Source: Streptococcus timonensis (GTDB taxonomy: Bacteria > Bacillota > Bacilli > Lactobacillales > Streptococcaceae). Taken from it: 64,000 nt of DNA. How positions within the stretch are numbered: position 1 is the first letter of the stretch; every line of letters starts with the position of its first letter. Location: the NCBI RefSeq assembly GCF_900095845.1, contig NZ_FMIX01000003.1:310001-374000 (forward strand), read 5' to 3'. This document shows, in pieces, positions 54,009 to 64,000 of this stretch. The notes beneath the pieces were generated by a model. That model ran no database searches and was not told where the DNA came from. It saw only the letters and a list, made by a program, of their open reading frames with translations. A program made the translations under genes and the position numbers.

Positions 54009-55817
54009 ATGTGTGGAATTGTTGGTGTTGTTGGAAACACAAATGCAACTGATATTTTAATTCAAGGACTTGAAAAACTCGAATACCGTGGTTATGATTC
54101 GGCTGGAATTTTTGTTCTAGGTGGTGCTGAAAGCCATTTGGTAAAAGCAGTTGGTCGTATTGCAGAATTGTCTGCTAAGACAGCTGGCGATGAGGGGACA
54201 ACTGGTATTGGACATACTCGTTGGGCGACTCACGGAAAACCAACAGAAGATAACGCTCACCCACATCGCTCTGAGACAGGACGTTTTGTCTTGGTCCATA
54301 ATGGGGTGATTGAAAACTATCTTGAAATCAAGGAAGAATACCTTGCAGGTCACCATTTCAAAGGACAAACGGATACAGAAATCGCCGTACATTTGATTGG
54401 GAAATTTGCCGAAGAAGACGGTTTATCAGTTCTTGAAGCCTTCAAAAAAGCCCTTCATATCATCCGTGGTTCTTATGCCTTTGCCTTGATCGACTCTGAA
54501 AATCCAGATGTCATCTATGTAGCCAAGAACAAATCACCACTCTTGATTGGTCTTGGAGAAGGCTATAACATGGTCTGCTCAGACGCCATGGCCATGATTC
54601 GTGAGACTAACCAATACATGGAAATCCATGACCAAGAGTTGGTAATCGTGAAAGCTGATAGCGTTGAAGTTCAAGACTATGATGGCAATCGTCGTGAGCA
54701 TGCTAGCTACACTGCTGAACTTGATTTGTCTGATATCGGTAAGGGAACTTACCCTTACTACATGCTCAAGGAAATCGATGAGCAACCAACGGTGATGCGT
54801 AAGTTGATCCAAGCCTATACTGATGAGGCTGGTCAAGTAGTCGTAGACCCAGCTATCATCAAGGCTGTTCAAGAGGCAGACCGTATCTACATCCTTGCAG
54901 CTGGAACTTCTTACCACGCAGGATTTGCTTCTAAGAAGATGTTGGAAGAATTGACAGATACGCCAGTTGAACTCGGTATTTCATCTGAGTGGGGTTACGG
55001 TATGCCACTTCTCAGCAAGAAACCACTCTTCATCTTTATCAGTCAGTCTGGTGAAACAGCGGATAGCCGTCAGGTTTTGGTTAGGGCTAATGAAATGGGA
55101 ATCCCAAGCTTGACAGTGACAAATGTTCCAGGATCCACTCTTTCTCGTGAAGCCAACCATACTATGCTTCTTCATGCAGGTCCTGAAATTGCCGTAGCAT
55201 CAACTAAGGCTTATACAGCGCAAATCGCTGCTCTTGCCTTCCTTGCAAAAGCGGTTGGTGAAGCAAATGGCAATGAAAATGCCAAAGCTTTTGATCTGGT
55301 TCACGAATTGTCAATCGTAGCTCAGTCTATCGAATCAACCCTTTCAGAAAAAGAATTAATTGATAGTAAGGTTCGTGAACTTCTTGAAACAACACGCAAT
55401 GCCTTTTACATCGGACGTGGTCAAGATTACTATGTAGCCATGGAAGCCAGTCTCAAACTCAAAGAGATTTCTTACATTCAATGTGAAGGTTTTGCGGCAG
55501 GAGAACTCAAACACGGAACCATTGCCTTGATTGAAGATGGAACACCAGTTTTAGCTCTCTTGTCAGACCCAGTCCTTGCCAACCACACTCGTGGAAATAT
55601 CCAAGAAGTAGCTGCCCGTGGCGCTAAGGTCCTTACCATTGCAGAAGAAAATGTTGCTAAAGATACAGACGATATCGTCCTTACAACGGTCCACCCTTAC
55701 CTCTCGCCAATCTCAATGGTGGTACCAACGCAACTAGTCGCTTACTTTGCAACCCTTCACCGTGGACTCGACGTGGATAAACCACGTAATCTTGCTAAGT
55801 CTGTAACGGTAGAATAA
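54009..55817 (+). CDS. glmS: Glutamine-fructose-6-phosphate aminotransferase
   Basis: The 602-residue enzyme makes glucosamine-6-phosphate from fructose-6-phosphate and glutamine, the first step to UDP-GlcNAc and cell wall. N-terminal glutaminase domain begins [10 protein letters not shown] (catalytic Cys2, with TRWATHG and HNGVIEN). Two SIS isomerase domains follow ([35 protein letters not shown]). The C-terminus ([11 protein letters not shown]) is the family ending. Cytosolic. Codon use is that of a highly expressed gene and more GC-rich than the left part of the window. Confidence 0.97.
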   Translation: MCGIVGVVGNTNATDILIQGLEKLEYRGYDSAGIFVLGGAESHLVKAVGRIAELSAKTAGDEGTTGIGHTRWATHGKPTEDNAHPHRSETGRFVLVHNGVIENYLEIKEEYLAGHHFKGQTDTEIAVHLIGKFAEEDGLSVLEAFKKALHIIRGSYAFALIDSENPDVIYVAKNKSPLLIGLGEGYNMVCSDAMAMIRETNQYMEIHDQELVIVKADSVEVQDYDGNRREHASYTAELDLSDIGKGTYPYYMLKEIDEQPTVMRKLIQAYTDEAGQVVVDPAIIKAVQEADRIYILAAGTSYHAGFASKKMLEELTDTPVELGISSEWGYGMPLLSKKPLFIFISQSGETADSRQVLVRANEMGIPSLTVTNVPGSTLSREANHTMLLHAGPEIAVASTKAYTAQIAALAFLAKAVGEANGNENAKAFDLVHELSIVAQSIESTLSEKELIDSKVRELLETTRNAFYIGRGQDYYVAMEASLKLKEISYIQCEGFAAGELKHGTIALIEDGTPVLALLSDPVLANHTRGNIQEVAARGAKVLTIAEENVAKDTDDIVLTTVHPYLSPISMVVPTQLVAYFATLHRGLDVDKPRNLAKSVTVE

Positions 55818-55921
55818 GGAAATCCTCTTACTAAATTCCAACTTTTCTTGTCAATCTATAAAAATCTTGTTATACTATAGAAAAGTAGTTAGCAGTGAAG
55901 TATAAGGAGATTGGAGCGGAA

Positions 55922-56449
55922 ATGAAAAAAGGGAAAATTTCATCTATCTTAGGACTCTTGTTTGCAAGTTCGTTTTTGATTCGAACTGTCATCATTCATC
56001 AAATGAGAGCTTCAAAGAAACAAGAGAGTGAAAAGATTGCTGCAGTTCAGAAATTTATCAAATCTCAAGAACAGGCAGAATCAGAAAAACAAAAAGGTTT
56101 TTATACGGATATCCTTAGAAATGGATCAGAAACTTCTGAACCAGGACCTAGCTATGACAAAACCATATTTGTGAATCAACAATACAATATTGGTGTTCGA
56201 GACGGTGCCTACTATCTAGTAACAATCAGTAGCAAAAAAGAACTCCTGCTAGAAGGGGTCGATAATGCCTATGCCCTAGCAGTTAGGAATGAAGATAAAA
56301 ACAAACAAGAAGTTGCTATGGTTGTTCATAAAGATGGAGCTTGGCATGTTATAAATGAGGAAGGGGAAATTACGAAAACCCTTGACCGACAATATATAAC
56401 AGCTCATACCAAGCTTGTGGTTAAGAATCAAACACTTGATTTTGAATAA
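55922..56449 (+). CDS. Hypothetical membrane-anchored protein, 175 aa
   Basis: Start at ATG 55922 with ribosome site GGAG (about 12 bases upstream). It has an N-terminal helix (ISSILGLLFASSFLIRTVI), a coiled charged stretch (residues 30-60) and a beta-rich outer part (YYLVTISSKKELLLEGV). It is not recognised, but looks like a chromosomal streptococcal gene. It is followed by a terminator. Confidence 0.6.
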   Translation: MKKGKISSILGLLFASSFLIRTVIIHQMRASKKQESEKIAAVQKFIKSQEQAESEKQKGFYTDILRNGSETSEPGPSYDKTIFVNQQYNIGVRDGAYYLVTISSKKELLLEGVDNAYALAVRNEDKNKQEVAMVVHKDGAWHVINEEGEITKTLDRQYITAHTKLVVKNQTLDFE

Positions 56450-56489
56450 TGTGACTACTGCGTGATTTTATAGAAATACATAGATTTCA

Positions 56490-56522
56490 AAAACCTCCTA
56501 GATTTTTCTAGGAGGTTTTTAT
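56490..56522. terminator. Bidirectional terminator
   Basis: AAAAACCTCCTAGA...TCTAGGAGGTTTTT between the converging 175-aa and Mga-like genes. Confidence 0.85.
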
Positions 56523-56524
56523 AA

Positions 56525-57997
56525 CTATAAATCTTGGATTGAGATTTTATTTAGTTCATTTACAACTTGCAAAATAGACATTCTGCTGATATTCATAATA
56601 TTTGGGTGGACTAAGCCCTTGAGATCAAAATTAGTGATGATGGCATCATAGTTCATCTCTTTTATTTCGTTGAGATTTAAGGAAGGCTTGTCCCAAGTTT
56701 CATATTGAATGTTATTAGAAGTATGGAACTGGTAAAGAGAAATCAGGAAGTGAGGGTGAGCGAAGTCGTATTCACTTAAAACTAAAACCCTAACCTTCTT
56801 TTTTGCCTCAAATAACTGGTCGATAATGCCTTCAGCGTGAGTGAAGAAAGTGTATACTAGGTGTACAACGTTTCGAGATTTTTCCTTCTGACCAATGCTG
56901 GTCTTATATCTCATCATTTCTATCACTGTTGCTTCGTAGAATTTAGGGAAAATCTTTTTAATTTTGCTCAGGGTATAAGATTTATTACGGCTGATAATCG
57001 ATTCGGAATTGATTTCTTTGCGTTCTAAAAGAGCAGTGTTATGCAAATTCCAGATAAGCGCATCTGTATTTGAGAATTGAACTCCAAATTTGCGGGTGAG
57101 ATTATCTAGTATATCCCGAGCGGCGTGGTAGGAATGGTCCACTTGTTCGCAGAGGGGACGAGCTGCCAAAAAGTCATCGATTGTGAAGAAAAGAGAAAGC
57201 TCAGCAAAAGGACTAAAAATCTGGTCAAGATTTTCAGGTGTTAATTCAACTCCTATCTTTTGTGAGAAAGCTTGTAACTGGTGCTCAAACTTAGGTAACT
57301 GATCATAGAGAGGGAACTTGCAAGAGCATTCAGTGGATAACTGAACGTAGTTTCCTGTATTAATTCGATGAATGTTAATAGCTGCTTGAGTTTTAATTTG
57401 GTATAGATTTTGATATTTTGCAGGGAATTTTGCCAACTTAAGAAAGAAAGAAACAAAATTTTCCACATCTTCTTCTTGGACATGGGAAAAAGGCCAGTCT
57501 AAAAAACCATAAGCTTCATGAAAGTATTGGGAGAAGAAGAAGCGAATATCCTTTTCATCTCCAATGATAGAAATTGGTGTAACTTTTAACTTGAAATTGT
57601 AATTTCCATTAAGGATCTTGTTAATTTCAGCAACTTTTTTCCGAAGTGCGGGAAGAGATACATCTAAAGATTCAGCAAGATGTTCATAAGTGAACGGAGC
57701 ATCTAATAGGAAGAAAGCTTTTAAGACTTTAAAAAAATCAGAGGTCTGCAAAAAATATTGGTAGATTTTCTCAATACCAATATTTTGTACATTTACCATC
57801 ATAATTCCAGCGGTTGAGTGTTTGATGCTAAAATCAGGAAGTATATCCCGTAATTCCTTAATGTCACTTTTAATAATTCTGGGATTATTGCCAATGATTT
57901 TAGATAAATCATCAAGATAGATCCAATCTGAATTTTCAAACAAATACTCTAAAATCTTTAATTGTCTTTGTTCTTTTTGAGTGAGTAATTCTCTCAT
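56525..57997 (-). CDS. Mga-like transcriptional regulator
   Basis: A 490-residue regulator. Two N-terminal HTH regions (residues about 10-50, RQLKILEYLFENSDWIYLDD; and about 100-130, TYEHLAESLDVSLPALRKKV) are followed by PRD-like helical domains and a C-terminal EIIB-like segment. This is the layout of Mga/AtxA-type virulence regulators, whose activity answers to sugar phosphotransfer. The target here is not evident; it stands alone with its own promoter region. Confidence 0.82.
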   Translation of the reverse strand: MRELLTQKEQRQLKILEYLFENSDWIYLDDLSKIIGNNPRIIKSDIKELRDILPDFSIKHSTAGIMMVNVQNIGIEKIYQYFLQTSDFFKVLKAFFLLDAPFTYEHLAESLDVSLPALRKKVAEINKILNGNYNFKLKVTPISIIGDEKDIRFFFSQYFHEAYGFLDWPFSHVQEEDVENFVSFFLKLAKFPAKYQNLYQIKTQAAINIHRINTGNYVQLSTECSCKFPLYDQLPKFEHQLQAFSQKIGVELTPENLDQIFSPFAELSLFFTIDDFLAARPLCEQVDHSYHAARDILDNLTRKFGVQFSNTDALIWNLHNTALLERKEINSESIISRNKSYTLSKIKKIFPKFYEATVIEMMRYKTSIGQKEKSRNVVHLVYTFFTHAEGIIDQLFEAKKKVRVLVLSEYDFAHPHFLISLYQFHTSNNIQYETWDKPSLNLNEIKEMNYDAIITNFDLKGLVHPNIMNISRMSILQVVNELNKISIQDL

Positions 57998-58344
57998 GAA
58001 TAATAAACTCCTGCGATAAATTAATATCTACTTATAAAGAAATTGCAATTTCTTACAATTATATCACTAGAATATTAAAAAACAATGAAATTTAATATAA
58101 ATTTTGTAAAAATTGTCAAAATAAATACCGATTTATAAAAATAAAGTCTTTATAAGACGGAAAATCTCTAAATAATAAAGAGAATAGATAAAATAATCCG
58201 CTTTCTTTTTCAGTTTTTGATAATACATGTTTGTAAAAAACATAGAGAATGATTTCTATCCCTTGAATAAGAAATAACCCCTCAAGAAGTTATAGAGAAG
58301 AAGCCTCTTGGGGGGTAATTGCATATAAGTATGATATTTAAAGC
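57998..58344. other. Gap between the Mga-like and UPF0371 genes
   Basis: An AT-rich region holding the Mga-like promoter and a terminator for the UPF0371 gene (CCCCCCAAGAGG...TTCTTGAGGGG on the minus strand, about 58275-58312). No gene is visible. Confidence 0.6.
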
Positions 58345-59829
58345 TTATTTTCGATACAAGCGATCATATTGATAGTAGGGGTCAAAGGTTACGTTGATTC
58401 CTAGTTTGCGAAGGACGTTTTTATCTTCATCTGTCAAGATAATGGTGGAGTGAGCTTCGCTTCCTTTGAGATTTCCTAATTCTTTCATGGCGCGATCTGC
58501 ATCTGGGTTTTCCATAGCTGTAATGGCAAGAGCGATAAGAATTTCATTTGAATGCAGACGAGGATTTCGACTGCCTAAGTGGTTGATTTTTAAGCCTTGA
58601 ATTGGTTTGACCACTTCTGGTTCAATCAATTTAGTTTCCTTATCGATATTGGCTAATTTCTTGATAGCATTAATCAAGACAGCAGCGGTTGGGCCAAAGA
58701 GTTCGGAGTTTTTACCTGTAACAATCTCTCCTGATGGTAGTTCAAGTGCCAGAGCTGAACCACCTGTTTCCTCTGCCTTTTGGCGAGCAACAACGGCAAC
58801 TGTACGATCAGCTGGTGTAATTCCCAGGTCATTCATAAGAAGTTGAATCTTCTTAACTGCAGTTTCTCCGACCTTTTCAGCCTTGAAGTCAAGGACTGTC
58901 TGGTAGTATCGACGGATAATCTCTTGTTTTGATGCTTCAATTGCAGCGTCGTTATCAGTGATTGCAAAACCAACCATATTTACACCCATGTCAGTTGGAG
59001 ATGCATAAGGAGATTTACCCAAGATACGTTCGAGCATACGCTTGAGAACAGGGAAAATTTCGATATCACGATTGTAGTTGACGGTAGTTTCTCCGTAAGT
59101 TTGGAGATGGAATGGATCAATCATATTGACATCGTCAAGGTCTGCAGTAGCAGCCTCATAAGCCAAGTTAACTGGATGATGGAGAGGAAGGTTCCATACG
59201 GGGAAGGTTTCAAACTTAGCATAACCAGACTTGATGCCATTAAGTTGGTCATGATACATGTTAGACATACAAGTAGCTAACTTCCCTGAACCAGGTCCAG
59301 GAGCAGTCACAACGATTAAATTGCGGCTAGTTTTGATATAGTCATTTTTCCCCATTCCCTCAGGAGAAATGATATGATCCATATCTGTTGGATATCCCTT
59401 GATTGGATAGTGTAGATAGGAATCAATACCATGCTTCTCTAATTGATTACGGAAGGCATCTGCTGCGGGTTGGCCTGCATATTGAGTGATAACCACCGAA
59501 CCTACAAAGATACCAAGTTCATTGAATTTATCAATCAAACGAAAGACCTCTTGGTCATAAGAAATTCCTAAATCTCCACGAGCCTTTGAGTGTTCAATAT
59601 TGCTAGCATTGATAGCAATAACAACCTCTACTTGCTCCTTTAATTCTTGTAAGAGTTTGATTTTATTATCTGGTTCATAACCAGGGAGGACGCGGGCAGC
59701 GTGGAAATCTTCCAACATCTTACCACCAAACTCTAGATAGAGCTTCCCATCAAATTGATTGATACGCTCCAAAATATGGTCACGTTGTAAGTTTAAATAT
59801 TGTTCAGAACTAAAAGCTTGTTTTTTCAT
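58345..59829 (-). CDS. UPF0371 / DUF1846 family protein
   Basis: The 494-residue protein starts at ATG 59829 ([14 protein letters not shown], ribosome site AGAGGT); upstream codons in frame are A/T-rich and without a ribosome site. It has [17 protein letters not shown] (P-loop-like), [11 protein letters not shown] and the conserved [15 protein letters not shown] near the end. DUF1846 proteins are conserved in Firmicutes and lie next to dexB in pneumococci; the enzymatic role is not established. Cytosolic. Confidence 0.85.
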   Translation of the reverse strand: MKKQAFSSEQYLNLQRDHILERINQFDGKLYLEFGGKMLEDFHAARVLPGYEPDNKIKLLQELKEQVEVVIAINASNIEHSKARGDLGISYDQEVFRLIDKFNELGIFVGSVVITQYAGQPAADAFRNQLEKHGIDSYLHYPIKGYPTDMDHIISPEGMGKNDYIKTSRNLIVVTAPGPGSGKLATCMSNMYHDQLNGIKSGYAKFETFPVWNLPLHHPVNLAYEAATADLDDVNMIDPFHLQTYGETTVNYNRDIEIFPVLKRMLERILGKSPYASPTDMGVNMVGFAITDNDAAIEASKQEIIRRYYQTVLDFKAEKVGETAVKKIQLLMNDLGITPADRTVAVVARQKAEETGGSALALELPSGEIVTGKNSELFGPTAAVLINAIKKLANIDKETKLIEPEVVKPIQGLKINHLGSRNPRLHSNEILIALAITAMENPDADRAMKELGNLKGSEAHSTIILTDEDKNVLRKLGINVTFDPYYQYDRLYRK

Positions 59830-59908
59830 TTTTTTACCTCTGAACTCTATTATATAAAAAAAAGAGAAGATAAGAAACCGAGGAGTGACGAAATAAGAAA
59901 AAAGATTG

Positions 59909-59946
59909 GGTAAACGTTTGCATGAAATGAGAAAAAAGTCTATTAT
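59909..59946 (+). promoter_or_regulatory. dexB promoter with overlapping cre (CcpA) site
   Basis: GGTAAACGTTTGCA (59909-59922) matches the cre consensus at 12 of 14 positions and overlaps the -35 TTGCAT (59918-59923) of a promoter with -10 TATTAT (59941-59946, 17-bp spacer). CcpA binding here would block transcription during growth on glucose. Confidence 0.6.
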
Positions 59947-59955
59947 GGAGTATAG

Positions 59956-61590
<1,635 letters not shown>

Positions 61591-61695
61591 ATAGATAATC
61601 TCAAGTATCTATAGGTACTTGAGATTTTTTTGTATCAAAGGGAATGAGCACAAAGAAGATTTGTTTGAATTTTCTAAAAAATTGCATGAAAACCC

Positions 61696-61723
61696 TTGCT
61701 TTTATAAAAAAATAGGGTATAAT
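61696..61723 (+). promoter_or_regulatory. Promoter of the first oligopeptide-binding lipoprotein gene
   Basis: TTGCTT (61696-61701), 16-bp spacer, TATAAT (61718-61723). Confidence 0.6.
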
Positions 61724-61754
61724 GGTGAAAATAACTATTTAAAGGAGAATACCA

Positions 61755-63722
61755 ATGAAATCGAAAAAGTTGCTCGCAGTAGCAGGGATAACGATGAGTG
61801 CAGCTCTTCTTTTGGCGGCTTGTGGAAAGACAGAGAAAAAAGCAGATGCTCCTACAACATTTTCATACGTATATGCCATCGATCCATCAACATTGGACTA
61901 TAGCGTTACTAGTAAAAGTTCAACATCGGACGTCATTGCTAACTTGGTCGATGGACTTTTGGAAAATGACAAATACGGAAACTTGATTCCATCTCTTGCT
62001 GAAGACTGGTCGGTTTCACAAGACGGTTTGACCTATACTTACAAACTACGTAAAGGTGTCAAATGGTATACTTCTGAAGGTGAGGAGTACGCCGAGGTCA
62101 AGGCTCAAGACTTTGTGACTGGTTTGAAACATGCTGCTGATGGTAAGTCAGATGGCTTAACTCTGATCCAAGATTCTATCAAAGGTTTGGCAGAATACGT
62201 CAGTGGTGAAAGCAATGACTTTTCAACAGTTGGAGTTAAAGCAATTGACGACTACACTGTTCAATACACCTTGAACCAACCAGAAAGCTTCTGGAATTCC
62301 AAGGTGACAACGGCGACTATGCTTCCAGTTAATGAGGAATTCTTAAACTCTCAAGGTAAAGATTATGGTGCAGCAGCACCTTCAGGGATTCTCTATAATG
62401 GACCATATATTTTGAAGAACTTTACTTCAAAATCAGTGATCGAGTACGAAAAAAATCCAAATTATTGGGATAAAGATAATGTTAAGATTGACCACATCAA
62501 ACTTACTTTCTACGATGGATCTGACCAAGAATCATTGATTCGTAGTTTCTCATCAGGAGCCTATACAACAGCTCGTCTCTTCCCAACAAGTTCAAACTTT
62601 GATTCAACTAAGCAAGAATACGGGGATAAGATTGTCTATAGTCCGCAAGAAGCGACCAGCTATTACTTTACTTTCAACGTGAATCGTCAGTCTTACAATA
62701 AAACAGCAAAGACAGATGAAGCACAAAAGACTTCTACAAAAGAAGCGCTTCTCAACAAAAACTTCCGCCAGGCAATCAACTTTGCTCTTGACCGTCATTC
62801 TTACTCTGCTCAGATGAATGGTGAAGAAGGAGCGGACAAGATTATCCGTACCAGCCTTGTACCTTATGACTATGTTCAGGTCGGTGAAAAGACCTTCGGT
62901 GAATTGGCTCAAGAACAATTGGTAACATACGGAGATCAGTGGAAAGATGTAGCTTTGACAGATGGTAAAGATACCCTTTACAATCCAACAAAAGCAAAAG
63001 CTGCCTTTGAAAAAGCAAAATCAGAATTGCAAGCCAAGGGCGTAACCTTCCCAATCCATTTGGATATTCCAGTTGAACAGACAGATGTCATTGCTGTTCA
63101 ACAAACCAACTCCCTCAAACAATCTGTCGAAGCAGCGCTTGGAACTGAAAATGTTGTCATCGATGTGCTTCAAATGACAGATAATGAGAAAATGAGTATT
63201 ACTTCTCAAGCTAAGGTTCCTTCTCAAAAAGACTATGACTTGAACGGAACTGGTTGGGGACCAGACTATCAAGATCCAGCTACCTATCTAAATATCTTGG
63301 ATGCTAAGAAGGGTTCTGCCCTTAAACACTTGGGTATCACAAAAGGTAAAGATCCAGAAGTCATGGCTCAAGTTGGACTTGATGAGTACAAGAAACTTTT
63401 GGATGATGCGGCATCAGAAATAACCGACCTTAACAAACGCTATGAAAAATATGCTAAAGCACAAGCTTGGGTATCTGATAGCTCACTCCTCATTCCTGTT
63501 GCTTCTTCAGGTGGTTCTCCGACTGTGAGTCGTACAGTGCCATTTACAAAAGCCTACTCTCAAGTCGGAATTAAGGGTGATCCATTTGTATTCAAAGGTT
63601 TGGAATTGCAAAATGATATTGTAACCACTAAAGAATACGAAGAAGCCTTCAAGAAATGGCAAAAAGAGAAAATCGAAACAAATGCTAAATACCAAAAAGA
63701 GTTAGCGAACCACATTAAATAG
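61755..63722 (+). CDS. Oligopeptide-binding lipoprotein, AliA/AliB/AmiA family
   Basis: The 655-residue solute-binding protein has a signal peptide and lipobox LLLAACGK (Cys at about residue 23). The SBP_bac_5 domain includes PSLAEDWSVSQDGLTYTYKL, NLVDGLLENDKYGNLIP and, near the end, NGTGWGPDYQDPATYLNIL. It captures peptides for the Ami-type importer. Its place directly behind dexB resembles aliB-like ORF1 (aliC) of non-encapsulated pneumococci and S. mitis, but the exact paralogue cannot be told from sequence reading alone. A terminator lies at 63743-63780. Confidence 0.85.
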   Translation: MKSKKLLAVAGITMSAALLLAACGKTEKKADAPTTFSYVYAIDPSTLDYSVTSKSSTSDVIANLVDGLLENDKYGNLIPSLAEDWSVSQDGLTYTYKLRKGVKWYTSEGEEYAEVKAQDFVTGLKHAADGKSDGLTLIQDSIKGLAEYVSGESNDFSTVGVKAIDDYTVQYTLNQPESFWNSKVTTATMLPVNEEFLNSQGKDYGAAAPSGILYNGPYILKNFTSKSVIEYEKNPNYWDKDNVKIDHIKLTFYDGSDQESLIRSFSSGAYTTARLFPTSSNFDSTKQEYGDKIVYSPQEATSYYFTFNVNRQSYNKTAKTDEAQKTSTKEALLNKNFRQAINFALDRHSYSAQMNGEEGADKIIRTSLVPYDYVQVGEKTFGELAQEQLVTYGDQWKDVALTDGKDTLYNPTKAKAAFEKAKSELQAKGVTFPIHLDIPVEQTDVIAVQQTNSLKQSVEAALGTENVVIDVLQMTDNEKMSITSQAKVPSQKDYDLNGTGWGPDYQDPATYLNILDAKKGSALKHLGITKGKDPEVMAQVGLDEYKKLLDDAASEITDLNKRYEKYAKAQAWVSDSSLLIPVASSGGSPTVSRTVPFTKAYSQVGIKGDPFVFKGLELQNDIVTTKEYEEAFKKWQKEKIETNAKYQKELANHIK

Positions 63723-63742
63723 CCTTCATAAAATATATCTTG

Positions 63743-63780
63743 ACAAAGAATTCCTAATACAATTAGGAGTTCTTTGTTTT
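63743..63780 (+). terminator. Terminator of the oligopeptide-binding protein gene
   Basis: ACAAAGAATTCCTAAT / ATTAGGAGTTCTTTGT with loop ACA and T-run; near-perfect 16-bp stem. Confidence 0.9.
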
Positions 63781-63894
63781 TATATAAGAATAACTGCTCG
63801 TAATGTCAAAAAATTATATAACTTTACTTTTTAGCCAAAATTTGATAAAATGACTACATGTTATAAAATCTAACATAAAAGGAGAAGATGAATC

Positions 63895-64000
63895 ATGAGA
63901 CTTAAAAAACGCTTATTGGGAGCGGGTTTAACTCTTGCTACTACTGTATTGCTGGCAGCTTGTGGTCAGTCTGCATCGGACGATAAGACCTACTCATCGA
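63895..64000 (+). CDS. Second lipoprotein, probably another oligopeptide-binding protein (partial)
   Basis: The first 35 codons read MRLKKRLLGAGLTLATTVLL, then AACGQSASDD: a lipoprotein signal peptide with lipobox LLAAC. The gene runs off the window. The ribosome site AAAGGAG lies about 15 bases ahead; an overlapping ATG at 63888 opens only five codons. By position it is likely a second AliB-like binding protein. Confidence 0.7.
   Translation, partial: MRLKKRLLGAGLTLATTVLLAACGQSASDDKTYSS

Noticed and set aside
61619..61903. Open frame of 94 codons between dexB and the lipoprotein gene
   Set aside because: Overlaps the lipoprotein gene in another frame and covers its promoter; no ribosome site.

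Overview
The window is low-GC Firmicute DNA and reads as a mitis-group Streptococcus chromosome (S. mitis, S. oralis or S. pneumoniae type). The right-hand part carries glmS, a UPF0371 gene and dexB followed by oligopeptide-binding lipoproteins. In pneumococci and their relatives the dexB neighbourhood flanks the capsule region.

The left 49 kb is a chain of integrated elements. Four copies of the last codons of rpsI (ribosomal protein S9, ending in ARKASQFSKR and stop) lie at 1574, 3753, 45257 and 49063. They mark the junctions of tandem elements that used the 3' end of rpsI as attachment site. From left to right: (i) the right part of an element with a Fic toxin and its antitoxin; (ii) a 2.2 kb remnant with the end of an integrase gene, a DUF3800 gene, a putative small nuclease and a possible small RNA; (iii) a 41.5 kb ICE of the ICESt3/Tn916 superfamily; (iv) a 3.8 kb stretch with malolactic genes but no integrase, which fits a cis-mobilizable element (CIME).

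The ICE runs leftward on the minus strand from DUF961-type genes and the coupling protein TcpA through the MobT relaxase, TcpC/D/E, the VirB4-type ATPase, a VirB6-like protein and a CHAP hydrolase, to excisionase and integrase. A 4.1 kb IME sits exactly between tcpA and mobT, where oriT belongs. It has its own integrase, DUF3173-type excisionase, Rep-type initiator, cI-like repressor and GNAT acetyltransferase. It also has a long inverted repeat like the one beside tcpA.

The ICE cargo (24.5-45 kb) is rich in likely defence genes. These are a CHAT-type protease placed between the ICE repressor and an ImmA-like metalloprotease; a tightly coupled three-gene operon (843-aa protein with a sigma-region-4-like HTH, ParB-like protein, PLD-SNF2 helicase) that I cannot assign to a named system; a Sau3AI-like restriction-modification pair; and a HEPN-domain protein with a small membrane partner. 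IS debris and pseudogenes lie among them.

Right of 49 kb are more integrase debris, a second copy of the GNAT gene and an HdiR-UmuC SOS-mutagenesis operon. After these come glmS, an Mga-like regulator, a UPF0371 gene, dexB under a probable CcpA site, one complete oligopeptide-binding lipoprotein gene and the start of another. The promoter-operator of the ICE's ImmA gene is nearly the same as that of the chromosomal hdiR operon, which suggests a regulatory link between the ICE and the SOS-type circuit.
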